From Lachnospiraceae bacterium (lineage in GTDB: Bacteria; Bacillota; Clostridia; Lachnospirales; Lachnospiraceae), in NCBI GenBank assembly GCA_003542935.1, contig DPJQ01000007.1, positions 1-7,463 on the forward strand: a DNA stretch of 7,463 nucleotides, written 5' to 3'. This document shows, piece after piece, positions 1 through 6,296 of the stretch. The notes under the pieces are model-generated. The model was given only the letters and a program-made list of their open reading frames with translations. It had not been told where the DNA came from and ran no database searches. The first letter of the stretch is position 1. Each line of letters opens with the position of its first letter. The position numbers and the translations under genes were made by a program.

Positions 1-56
1 TTTGTAGTTAATGAGCAAATACTATTTATGTTTTAATATTTTTATGTTTTTCAGTT
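1..56. other. AT-rich flank after the dehydrogenase gene
   Basis: The 56 bases beyond the dehydrogenase stop are strongly AT-rich, with a repeated AAAACATAAA (minus strand). There is no GC-rich stem followed by a T-run and no minus-strand ATG, so neither a terminator nor the start of a next gene is visible before the edge. Confidence 0.5.
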
Positions 57-1112
57 TTACTCCAGAGGACCGTTGGGGTAGAACATGATCTTGTTGAATT
101 CAATTGCCCTCTGATCGATTTTCTCAAAAATCCCGGGCAGTTCTTCAAGGGGCAGCTTATGGGAAATCAGAAGATCCGGATTCATCTTCTTCTCATCCAT
201 CAGCCTGGCCGCTTCTGTCCATTCTTTTCCGGGGAACGGATTGGAGAAAGAATTCCAGCTTCCCATGATCGCCAGCTGATAGCGCAGAATATTGTCCACC
301 GCCTTGTCGGACAACGTCAGAGGCGCGTGGGAAATACCGAGGAATACGACTCTGCCCATCTTTCCGGCAGCCAGAACAGCCTGCTCCTGGGCAATGGGGG
401 AACCGGACATATCAAAAGTAATCGTCGTCCCTTTTCCTCCGGTGTGATCCATCAGCGCTTTGACGGCATCTTCTTTTTTAGAATTTACCGTGTATGTAGC
501 GCCGCATTGTCTGGCCACCTCCAGCTTGTCATCCTGGATATCTACGGCAATGATCTCTTTCATACCCAGGGCTTTGGCATACTGGATGGCGAAAAGTCCG
601 ATAGCACCCAGGCCAAACACCGTCAGCGTGTCCTCCGGAACCGCCTCTGCCCGGTAAAAAGCATGGAGGGCATTGGCCGCCGGGTCGATGGTTGCGCCCC
701 AGTCAAAGGGAGTCGCCGGATCCAGCTTTACCAGATTGGCCGCTTTCACTGCCAGATACTGGGCATACGCACCGTCATTTCTGGAACCGTAATATTTATA
801 ACCCTCACAGAGGGAGTATATTCCTTTTTTACACCATTCACATTCATTACAGGGAATCAGCGGAGCCGCCGTCGCATGATCGCCGGAAACCCAGCCTTCC
901 ACATCTTTTCCTACCTCCACGACCTCCCCGGCAAATTCGTGCCCGGGAATGATGGGAAGCACATGGGAACCAAACTTCAGTATGCGGGGGATATCCGATC
1001 CGCATACGCCTACAGCCATGATCTTTAATAATACTTCATCGGATCCGCACACCGGCATGGGTGCATCGATCACATGTAATTTTTTTACTTCCGTCATCTG
1101 AATTGCTTTCAT
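57..1112 (-). CDS. Zinc-dependent medium-chain dehydrogenase, GatD-like (polyol/sugar or polyol-phosphate)
   Basis: A 351-residue cytoplasmic MDR dehydrogenase, expected to oxidise a polyol or sugar hydroxyl with NAD+. Residues 35-62 hold the catalytic zinc region (GVCGSD with Cys37, then GHE with His58 and Glu59). Cys88, Cys91, Cys94 and Cys102 form the structural-zinc loop. The Rossmann motif GLGAIG is at 167-172, and Asp191 at the end of the next strand favours NAD over NADP. The blocks CGSDIPRI and GSWNSFSNPFPGKEW resemble E. coli galactitol-1-phosphate 5-dehydrogenase (GatD), from memory. The fourth zinc ligand, Glu in GatD, is Asp143 here. The start chosen is ATG at 1112-1110, preceded by GGAGGAG with a 6-nt gap; an in-frame TTG at 1136 and ATG at 1127 lie upstream of or inside that site. 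It is last in the visible operon, 108 bp after the binding-protein gene. Family is confident; substrate is inferred and could be an unphosphorylated polyol. Confidence 0.9.
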   Translation of the reverse strand: MKAIQMTEVKKLHVIDAPMPVCGSDEVLLKIMAVGVCGSDIPRILKFGSHVLPIIPGHEFAGEVVEVGKDVEGWVSGDHATAAPLIPCNECEWCKKGIYSLCEGYKYYGSRNDGAYAQYLAVKAANLVKLDPATPFDWGATIDPAANALHAFYRAEAVPEDTLTVFGLGAIGLFAIQYAKALGMKEIIAVDIQDDKLEVARQCGATYTVNSKKEDAVKALMDHTGGKGTTITFDMSGSPIAQEQAVLAAGKMGRVVFLGISHAPLTLSDKAVDNILRYQLAIMGSWNSFSNPFPGKEWTEAARLMDEKKMNPDLLISHKLPLEELPGIFEKIDQRAIEFNKIMFYPNGPLE

Positions 1113-1118
1113 AATCTT

Positions 1119-1125
1119 CTCCTCC
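1119..1125 (-). promoter_or_regulatory. Ribosome binding site that sets the dehydrogenase start
   Basis: GGAGGAG on the minus strand lies 6 nt before the ATG at 1112. It overlaps the earlier in-frame ATG at 1127-1125, so translation most likely begins at MKAIQM rather than at the upstream starts. Confidence 0.75.
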
Positions 1126-1147
1126 ATTATACCCAAAAATTCCTGCA

Positions 1148-1205
1148 GATTTTCCGGGCTTACACCCGGACAGGAAAATCCGGTGTCGCACTCACCAGAT
1201 TTTCC
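1148..1205 (-). promoter_or_regulatory. Structured intercistronic RNA with overlapping alternative hairpins
   Basis: Downstream of the binding-protein stop, the minus-strand transcript can form a 13-bp stem (1193-1205 with 1173-1185, 7-nt loop, one G-U pair). The second arm of that stem ends in GATTTTCC and can instead pair with GGAAAATC at 1148-1155, enclosing a GGG/CCC core. A smaller stem, TCCGGG with CCCGGA (1153-1170, 6-nt loop), is compatible with the first stem. The T-run at 1135-1139 is about 13 nt past the last stem, so this is not a standard intrinsic terminator. Likely roles are protecting the upstream binding-protein mRNA or reducing dehydrogenase expression; both are inference. 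Confidence 0.6.
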
Positions 1206-1220
1206 CGTCTCAGCTATATT

Positions 1221-2348
1221 TTATTTTGCGCGGTAATCTGCCGCAGGTCCAAGAATAACACTCTTCTCATCCAGAACTTCCAGAGGTGTATCCCATCCCT
1301 CGATGGTTGCACCGGACTCAATCTTCTGGCCGTTCAGAATGGCATTGGCAACACATACCGTCAGATAACCAAGGTCATGGCAATCCCAGAGGCAGCCACA
1401 GTCCAGAGAACCGTCAGCCAGTACGCTCTGTACATCGTCCTCCATAGCGTTTGCTACCAGAGAAACCTGATCCTGCAGGCCCAGATCCTGGATGGCAAGG
1501 CCACAGCCAGGGCCGGTAGGTGTGGACATACCAAGGATACCTTTCAGATCCGGATATGTCTTCAGCAGATCCTGTGTAGTGGAGTAAGCCAGGTCCTGAG
1601 ACTCATCTGTCGGGAACGGATCGGCCACCAGTTCCAGATTCGGATAGTTGGCTTCTGCATACTCTTTGGCGTATTTAATCCACAGATTCAGGTTCTCAGC
1701 GGAAAGACCACCGGTGACAATGGCCCACTGGCCTTCTTCTGTGCCCATGGATGCTACAAGCTCCTGCATCATATGCTCGCCGAAAGCTTTATCATCAATG
1801 TTGTGAATGGATGCGTCCACGAGATTGGGATCCGCCTGGGTATCCCAGTCAAGTACGACAATGCCCGCCTCTTTTGCTTTGGTCAGCACGGAGGTCATGG
1901 CAGCCGGATCATTGGGGGCCACACAGATAGCGTCCACGCCCTGCGTAATGTAATCTTCCAGCATGGTCACCTGCTCGGCAGCATCTGCCGTGGTGGGGCC
2001 ATTGTAGATTACGTTGATGCCCAGATCTTCACCGGCCTTGACTGCGCCCTCACCTGTCATGGTGAAATAGGGGATGCTGACCAGCTTGGGCATAACCACG
2101 ATGGTATAACCGTCGCCGGATGCCTCTGCTGCGCCGGACGCCTCTGCCGGTGCGGAAGAAGCCTCGGATGCCGCAGGCGCTTCCGACGGTGCGGCAGAAG
2201 CCTCGGATGCCGCGGATGCCCCTGCGGAGCCGGATGCCTCTGCCGGTGCAGAAGAAGCCGCGCTGCTGGATGAACCGCCGCCGCATCCCGCTAAAGCGGT
2301 GCATGCCAATGCTGTGGAAAGCAATAAGCTCACTAATTTCTTTTTCAT
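1221..2348 (-). CDS. CUT2-type sugar ABC transporter substrate-binding lipoprotein, RhaS/LsrB-like
   Basis: A 375-residue extracellular lipoprotein that delivers a sugar-like ligand to the permeases encoded upstream. Residues 1-21 are a signal peptide with lipobox LAGC, so Cys22 would be lipidated. Residues 23-80 are a flexible Ala/Ser/Glu/Pro/Gly linker. From residue 81 comes a type-1 periplasmic-binding fold (Peripla_BP_4). Blocks such as VMPKLVSIPYF (85-95), YNGPTTAD (115-122), VAPNDP (143-148), LDWD (166-169) and DLGYLTV (325-331) resemble rhamnose-binding RhaS and AI-2-binding LsrB. Four cysteines cluster at 317-332. The start is ATG at 2348, with GGAGG 6 nt upstream and the signal peptide beginning there; an in-frame extension to 2459 runs into an upstream hairpin and is rejected. 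It follows the second permease by 123 bp. Family is confident; the ligand is unknown, with rhamnose-like sugars or polyols favoured over AI-2. Confidence 0.93.
   Translation of the reverse strand: MKKKLVSLLLSTALACTALAGCGGGSSSSAASSAPAEASGSAGASAASEASAAPSEAPAASEASSAPAEASGAAEASGDGYTIVVMPKLVSIPYFTMTGEGAVKAGEDLGINVIYNGPTTADAAEQVTMLEDYITQGVDAICVAPNDPAAMTSVLTKAKEAGIVVLDWDTQADPNLVDASIHNIDDKAFGEHMMQELVASMGTEEGQWAIVTGGLSAENLNLWIKYAKEYAEANYPNLELVADPFPTDESQDLAYSTTQDLLKTYPDLKGILGMSTPTGPGCGLAIQDLGLQDQVSLVANAMEDDVQSVLADGSLDCGCLWDCHDLGYLTVCVANAILNGQKIESGATIEGWDTPLEVLDEKSVILGPAADYRAK
2133..2259 (-). repeat. Degenerate internal repeats encoding the lipoprotein linker
   Basis: Two 31-nt copies (2133-2163 and 2229-2259) differ at two positions and lie 96 nt (32 codons) apart. 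A 26-nt segment at 2149-2174 recurs at 2188-2213 with one mismatch, 39 nt (13 codons) away. All offsets are multiples of three, so copy-number change would alter linker length without breaking the frame. The encoded peptide is a disordered Ala/Ser/Glu/Pro tether between the lipid anchor and the binding domain. Confidence 0.75.
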
Positions 2349-2399
2349 AAAAAACCTCCATTCATTCACTTTTGTGTGTATGATTTTTTGATTGACCCC

Positions 2400-2420
2400 G
2401 AAAACTGTCCTGCAGTTTCC
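2400..2420 (-). other. Small inverted repeat in the permease/binding-protein gap
   Basis: GGAAACTG and CAGTTTTC (minus strand) can form an 8-bp stem with one G-U pair around a 5-nt loop. No T-run follows, so it is not a terminator. It lies about 52 nt before the binding-protein start and may be part of the leader of a processed mRNA. Confidence 0.4.
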
Positions 2421-2433
2421 GGCGGCCTCTATT

Positions 2434-2457
2434 AAAACGGCGGTGTGCGAAACCGCC
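2434..2457 (-). terminator. GC-rich hairpin after the second permease, weak terminator or processing stem
   Basis: On the minus strand GGCGGT and ACCGCC form a 6-bp GC-rich stem with a 7-nt loop, followed by GTTTTAA. It begins 14 nt after the permease stop codon. The short T-run suggests partial termination at most. Such stems between a permease and a binding-protein gene often let the two mRNA segments have different stabilities; that role is inferred here. Confidence 0.45.
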
Positions 2458-2471
2458 ATTTAACAGCCCTG

Positions 2472-3485
2472 TTATGCCCTGGCCCTGGCCGCCCGTTCCC
2501 GGATTTTCTTCTTGTCGCTCAACGCGCCGCTGACATAACGTACGATCAGCACAGCGATCAGAATAATACCGGTAATCATATTGATCATATAGCGGTTTAC
2601 GCCTACCAGATTCAGTCCGTTGGATACCACCTGGATGATCGCTACGGCAATCACGGTACCTGCCACCGTCCCGGAACCGCCGCTGATACTGGTACCTCCC
2701 AGTACCACCGCCGTAACCGCCTGCATCAGATAAGAAGAGCCATAGTCTGTCTTGGCCGAACAGTATCTCGACGAGATCAATACCCCGGACAGTCCATACA
2801 TAATACCGGAATAAATATAGACAAGCAGTACTGTTCTCCTTGTAGCTATACCGGAAAACCTGGTGGCCGTCTCATTACAGCCGACCATATAAACCTGTGT
2901 GCCCCATACACTGCGTTCAAACAGGAAATACGTGATGACAATCGCCACGATATAGATCAGTATCGTATAGGGAATTCCAAGCAGCGCACCGCTTCCCACT
3001 TTCAGAAACAGCGGCGGGAATCCGGCCAAGGAACCGCCTTTTGTGACCACAAGCCCCAGCCCTTCAAACAAAAGCTTGGTGCCCAGCGTAACCAGCATGG
3101 CCGTTACACCCACATAAGCGATCAGCACACCATTGAGCAAACCGGTCACGGCTGCCACAGCCACGGTAATGATGATTCCCACAAAAACGCCTATAGCCGG
3201 ATTTTCATTGGCAAAAGTTGTCGCCATAAAGCAGCCTGCCACAATACTTGCCACTGTGGCGCCTGTACAGATGGACAGGTTCATGCCTCCCGTCAGGACC
3301 GCAGCCATCATTGCCAGGGCCATCAGGCCGAACTCCGGCATCTGGTAGCACATGGTCTGCAGGTTCCCCGCAGAGAGAAATTTGTCCGGGGAAATAATAC
3401 CCATTACAATAAACAGGCCCACAAATATGCCAAACAGGATTAATTCATTCTGATAATTTTCTCTAATACTTTTCCAGATCTTCAT
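2472..3485 (-). CDS. CUT2 sugar ABC transporter permease (second of pair)
   Basis: A 337-residue integral membrane protein of the BPD_transp_2 (RbsC/LsrD-like) family, about the usual length. Hydrophobic segments run from residue 15 to near 320, and a basic tail (KKKIRERAARARA) ends the protein. The conserved N-terminal block appears as LTGGMNLSICTGA (64-76), where most relatives read GGIDLSVGS. The conserved C-terminal loop LGGTSISGGSGTVAGT is at 262-277 and is part of the region facing the ATPase. The start is ATG at 3485 with GGAGG 5 nt upstream; that ribosome site overlaps the stop of the preceding permease and the gap is only 9 bp, suggesting translational coupling. It should pair with the other permease to form a heterodimeric channel. 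Substrate cannot be read from the sequence. Confidence 0.92.
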   Translation of the reverse strand: MKIWKSIRENYQNELILFGIFVGLFIVMGIISPDKFLSAGNLQTMCYQMPEFGLMALAMMAAVLTGGMNLSICTGATVASIVAGCFMATTFANENPAIGVFVGIIITVAVAAVTGLLNGVLIAYVGVTAMLVTLGTKLLFEGLGLVVTKGGSLAGFPPLFLKVGSGALLGIPYTILIYIVAIVITYFLFERSVWGTQVYMVGCNETATRFSGIATRRTVLLVYIYSGIMYGLSGVLISSRYCSAKTDYGSSYLMQAVTAVVLGGTSISGGSGTVAGTVIAVAIIQVVSNGLNLVGVNRYMINMITGIILIAVLIVRYVSGALSDKKKIRERAARARA

Positions 3486-3494
3486 ACCGGCCTC

Positions 3495-4505
3495 CTACTC
3501 TTCCACATCCACATGCACCAGTCTGGCTTTCTCGATCCTGCGGTTAATAACATCCACAGATATAGTAACCAAAATGATGATGCCCATTACAACCTTCTGC
3601 CAATACGAGGATACCCGAACCAATACCAGGCCGTTTTTAATCACAGCCATCAGGATGATACCCAGGAATGTGCCAAACACGGTACCGATACCGCCCATAA
3701 CGCTGGCTCCGCCCAGCACGGCGATGGCAATAACGTCCAGCTCACAGCCGGAAAAAGTATTCGGGTCTATCTGCTTAACAATCAGAATGTCGGTCACTGC
3801 CGCCAGTCCGGCCAGCGTACCGGAATATATGTAGACAAACGTTGTAACCCTGGATACATTGTATCCCACCCGGGTGGCCGACTGCACATTGCCGCCGACA
3901 GCATAGATGCCGCGCCCCATCAGGGTGTATTTCAGGATCAGCCAGGTGGCTATACCAACCAGGATCAAAAACAGAATCTGGATGGGCATTCCCACTACTT
4001 TGCCGGCACTGGGAATGGCGCCGAACTGGATGTCGCCGAAGCTTAGGAACCAGTCCGGCATTCCGGAAATCCACATACCGTTGGTGTAGAAAAGGACTGC
4101 TGCCATGACAATCGTCTGGGTACCCAGAGTAGCCACGATGGGCGGGATATGAAATTTCGTGACCAGAAGCCCGTTAACCAGTCCCGCCAGGGCTCCCACC
4201 ACCATACACAGAAGTATCGCTACTACAATATTACTGCCCGGATTCGCCTGCAGGAATTTGCCCATCACCACCGCGCACAGCGTAATGGTGGAGGACACCG
4301 ACAGGTCGATACCTCCGGAAATCAGCACCGGGAGCATTCCCAGCGCCATAATTCCATATATGGAATTGCTCCTCATAATGTCAAAAAAATTGCTGACCGT
4401 GAGGAAATTCGGATTTACTATGGTGATACAGACTGCCAGCACGACAATGATCGCCAATATACTGATTTCTTTTGATTTTGTGAGATTTTTCCACACTTTC
4501 TGCAT
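3495..4505 (-). CDS. CUT2 sugar ABC transporter permease (first of pair)
   Basis: A 336-residue polytopic membrane protein of the BPD_transp_2 (RbsC/LsrC-like) family. A short basic N-terminus (MQKVWKNLTKSK) precedes the first membrane segment at about 14-30. The family block SGGIDLSVSS is at 63-72 and LGGASVMGGIGTVFGT at 264-279, both close to the consensus; the protein ends in a charged tail (RRIEKARLVHVDVEE). The start is ATG at 4505 with GGAGG 7 nt upstream, located in the 15-bp gap after the ATPase gene. Together with the following permease it should form the membrane channel through which the bound ligand passes. Family assignment is confident; which sugar or polyol is carried is not shown. 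Confidence 0.93.
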   Translation of the reverse strand: MQKVWKNLTKSKEISILAIIVVLAVCITIVNPNFLTVSNFFDIMRSNSIYGIMALGMLPVLISGGIDLSVSSTITLCAVVMGKFLQANPGSNIVVAILLCMVVGALAGLVNGLLVTKFHIPPIVATLGTQTIVMAAVLFYTNGMWISGMPDWFLSFGDIQFGAIPSAGKVVGMPIQILFLILVGIATWLILKYTLMGRGIYAVGGNVQSATRVGYNVSRVTTFVYIYSGTLAGLAAVTDILIVKQIDPNTFSGCELDVIAIAVLGGASVMGGIGTVFGTFLGIILMAVIKNGLVLVRVSSYWQKVVMGIIILVTISVDVINRRIEKARLVHVDVEE

Positions 4506-4520
4506 CTGCTCTCCTCCCCT

Positions 4521-6011
4521 CTATACCAGCGCTTTCTGCATGATCGCTTCCTGCGTCACAGCATCGTTATCCATCTGGGCCGTGATCCGCCCGCGCCGCA
4601 TGACCACAATACGATCACTGACGGACAGAATTTCCGGAAGCTCCGAAGAGATGACCATTACGGCTGTGCCGTCTTTGGCAAGCTGCCTCAGTATTTTATG
4701 GATCTCATCTTTTGCACCGATATCCACACCGTTGGTGGGCTCATCTACGATCAATATGCGGGCCTTCGTGGAGATCCATTTGGCCAGCACTACCTTCTGC
4801 TGATTTCCGCCGGAGAGCTGCATCGCCAGCATCGTGGGATCATTGGGACGGACATCCAGCATCTTGATCCACTCGTCCACTGCGCTCATCTGCTTTTCCC
4901 GGTTGATGATGCCCAGCTTGTTGGCAAAAGTCCGCAGCAGGGGCAATGTGATATTATCCGCTATGGTTTTGGGGAGCACCAGCCCCTGAGTCTGGCGGCT
5001 CTCCGGAATGTAGGCAATGCCTTTTTCCAGTGCCTGGGCCGGGTTTGCAATATGTACTTCCTCGTCACCTACACGGACCACGCCGGAATCTGCCGGACTG
5101 ATACCGAAAATCGCCTGGGCCACCTCGCTTCGCCCGGCGCCCACCAGCCCGGTGAAGCCGACCACCTCACCTGCATGGAGTTCAAAGCTGATATCTTTAA
5201 AATTGCCTTTCTTGGATAAGTTCTCCACCCTGAGGACTACTTCACCCTTTTCCTCCAGGTTGGCGTAACGTTTCACCTCAATTTTCCGCCCCACCATCAT
5301 GGCGATCAGTTCTTCCTCGGTGATCTTATCCGCATCCGTAGTGCCCACATACTGGCCGTCACGGAAAACCGTAAACCGATCCGATACACGGAACAGCTCG
5401 TCCATCTTGTGGCTGACAAACATGATGGCCATATTCTTCTCTTTCAGCAGATCGATAATCTCATACAGACGCTCCACCTCACCCCTGGACAGAGCCGATG
5501 TGGGCTCGTCCATGATGATCATTTTGGCATCCTGGGCCACCGCGCTGGCAATAGCCACCATCTGCTGTTTAGCCACAGACAGATTCTCCACGATCGCATT
5601 CGGGTCGATCTGGACGTTCAGGAAATCCAGTGCATCTTTAGCCTTTTTCTGGATCGCCCGCCAGCTCACGACCTTCTTTTTCTGCTCAATCGTCTCGTTG
5701 ATACCGATATTCTCTGCCACCGTCAGATTTGTAAATAAAGCAAAATCCTGGTAAATGACAGAGATACCTTTCTTGATCGCATCAATCGGGTGGGCAAACT
5801 GAGTCTCCTTCCCCTCAATCAGGATCTTCGCCCCCTCATCGGGCGGCTGTACGCCGGACAAAATCTTAATCAATGTGGATTTCCCGGCGCCGTTCTCTCC
5901 CACTAGGGCGTGTACCTCCCCTGGCCGGATATCAAAGCGGACATTATCCAGCGCTTTGACACCTGGAAAGGTCTTACTTACGTTTGAAATCTCTAAAAAC
6001 ACCCTATCCAA
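4521..6011 (-). CDS. CUT2 sugar ABC transporter ATPase with two nucleotide-binding domains (RbsA/RhaT/LsrA-like)
   Basis: A 496-residue cytoplasmic ATPase, the usual length for sugar transporters with two fused ABC domains. Domain 1 has Walker A GENGAGKS (38-45), Q-loop Gln88, signature LSVAKQQ (144-150), Walker B ending MDEP (167-170) and His201. Domain 2 has GLVGAGRS (288-295), where Arg replaces the Walker A Lys as is normal in this family, signature LSGGNQQ (399-405) and Walker B IVDEP (421-425). One ATP site is therefore expected to be strongly hydrolytic and one degenerate. The start chosen is TTG at 6011-6009, 7 nt after GGGAGG; an in-frame ATG at 6026 overlaps that ribosome site and has none of its own. 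It is the first gene of the operon, about 60 nt after the predicted transcription start and just after a palindromic operator candidate. Order ATPase-permease-permease-binding protein matches lsrACDB. Confidence 0.95.
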   Translation of the reverse strand: MDRVFLEISNVSKTFPGVKALDNVRFDIRPGEVHALVGENGAGKSTLIKILSGVQPPDEGAKILIEGKETQFAHPIDAIKKGISVIYQDFALFTNLTVAENIGINETIEQKKKVVSWRAIQKKAKDALDFLNVQIDPNAIVENLSVAKQQMVAIASAVAQDAKMIIMDEPTSALSRGEVERLYEIIDLLKEKNMAIMFVSHKMDELFRVSDRFTVFRDGQYVGTTDADKITEEELIAMMVGRKIEVKRYANLEEKGEVVLRVENLSKKGNFKDISFELHAGEVVGFTGLVGAGRSEVAQAIFGISPADSGVVRVGDEEVHIANPAQALEKGIAYIPESRQTQGLVLPKTIADNITLPLLRTFANKLGIINREKQMSAVDEWIKMLDVRPNDPTMLAMQLSGGNQQKVVLAKWISTKARILIVDEPTNGVDIGAKDEIHKILRQLAKDGTAVMVISSELPEILSVSDRIVVMRRGRITAQMDNDAVTQEAIMQKALV

Positions 6012-6018
6012 AACGATA

Positions 6019-6024
6019 CCTCCC
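6019..6024 (-). promoter_or_regulatory. Ribosome binding site that sets a TTG start for the ATPase
   Basis: GGGAGG on the minus strand sits 7 nt before TTG at 6011-6009. The alternative ATG at 6026-6024 overlaps this site and has no purine-rich sequence before it, so TTG is preferred. Confidence 0.7.
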
Positions 6025-6033
6025 ATACAATGT

Positions 6034-6060
6034 AATTAATTTCATATATTGAAATTAATT
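6034..6060. promoter_or_regulatory. 27-bp AT-rich palindrome, probable operator of the transporter operon
   Basis: AATTAATTTCA (6034-6044) and TGAAATTAATT (6050-6060) are perfect 11-bp inverted arms around a TATAT centre. The site begins about 13 nt after the predicted transcription start (near 6073) and ends 10 bp before the ribosome site, a placement that suits a repressor. It lacks the central CG of typical LacI/CcpA sites; long AT-rich palindromes of this type suit ROK-family repressors, which is inference. With only A-T pairs apart from one G-C step per arm, an RNA hairpin would be weak, so a DNA-level role is more likely. Confidence 0.7.
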
Positions 6061-6079
6061 TAACGGATTTTATACACGT

Positions 6080-6108
6080 ATTGTAATTGTGTGTTACGTA
6101 AATGTCAA
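6080..6108 (-). promoter_or_regulatory. Sigma-A promoter of the transporter-dehydrogenase operon
   Basis: The minus strand reads TTGACA (6108-6103), a 17-bp spacer and TACAAT (6085-6080): a perfect -35 and a -10 with one departure from TATAAT. Just upstream (6109-6140) the DNA is very AT-rich, like an UP element. The predicted start near 6073 gives a leader of about 60 nt that contains the palindrome. Confidence 0.85.
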
Positions 6109-6244
6109 GAAACATTTTTCATATAAAACAATTTATTTCTATTTTCAGCATTTTCCCGAAATTTTCGAAAAAATTTAGGTGCAATTGCCGGAAAACAAAA
6201 ATCTGCCGAACAGATGCACAGAAACACGGCGCCATAAAAATGAA
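6109..6244. other. Spacer between the two divergent promoters
   Basis: About 136 bp with no supported gene. It holds AT-rich tracts (6121-6177), including a short inverted repeat CGAAA-T-TTTCG near 6158-6168, and a small inverted repeat ATCTG-CCGAA-CAGAT (6201-6215) located 30 bp before the -35 of the rightward gene. Either could bind a regulator, but the arms are only 5 bp and chance is a fair explanation. No CcpA (cre) consensus was recognised. Confidence 0.4.
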
Positions 6245-6273
6245 TTGTGAGACAACAGGAAATCGGGTATAAT
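6245..6273 (+). promoter_or_regulatory. Sigma-A promoter of the AAA-ATPase_like gene
   Basis: TTGTGA (6245-6250), a 17-bp spacer and a perfect TATAAT (6268-6273). The predicted start is near 6280, leaving a short leader of about 17 nt with GGAGG at 6287-6291 before the ATG at 6297. The gene therefore has its own promoter, independent of the divergent operon. Confidence 0.8.
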
Positions 6274-6296
6274 GAACCTGTTAAAAGGAGGCGGCC

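Noticed and set aside
159..1028. Long plus-strand open frames opposite the dehydrogenase, and similar ones opposite the binding protein, permeases and ATPase
   Set aside because: They lie antisense to genes with clear motifs, lack convincing ribosome sites, and their peptides are low-complexity or Arg/His/Pro-rich without recognisable domains.
1126..1131. TATAAT just before the dehydrogenase gene as an internal promoter
   Set aside because: No acceptable -35 lies 16-18 bp upstream, and the transcript would begin within or after the ribosome binding site.
1135..1170. Intrinsic terminator between binding protein and dehydrogenase
   Set aside because: The TCCGGG/CCCGGA stem is about 13 nt away from the T-run and the run is only five bases, so a standard terminator is not supported.
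2050..2361. 103-residue minus-strand frame within the binding-protein gene
   Set aside because: It is an alternate frame through the repetitive linker, which explains its Arg/Gly-rich composition.
2349..2459. N-terminal extension of the binding protein to an ATG at 2459
   Set aside because: The added 37 residues have no family resemblance, start inside a GC-rich hairpin, and would bury a clear lipoprotein signal peptide that has its own GGAGG at 2355-2359.
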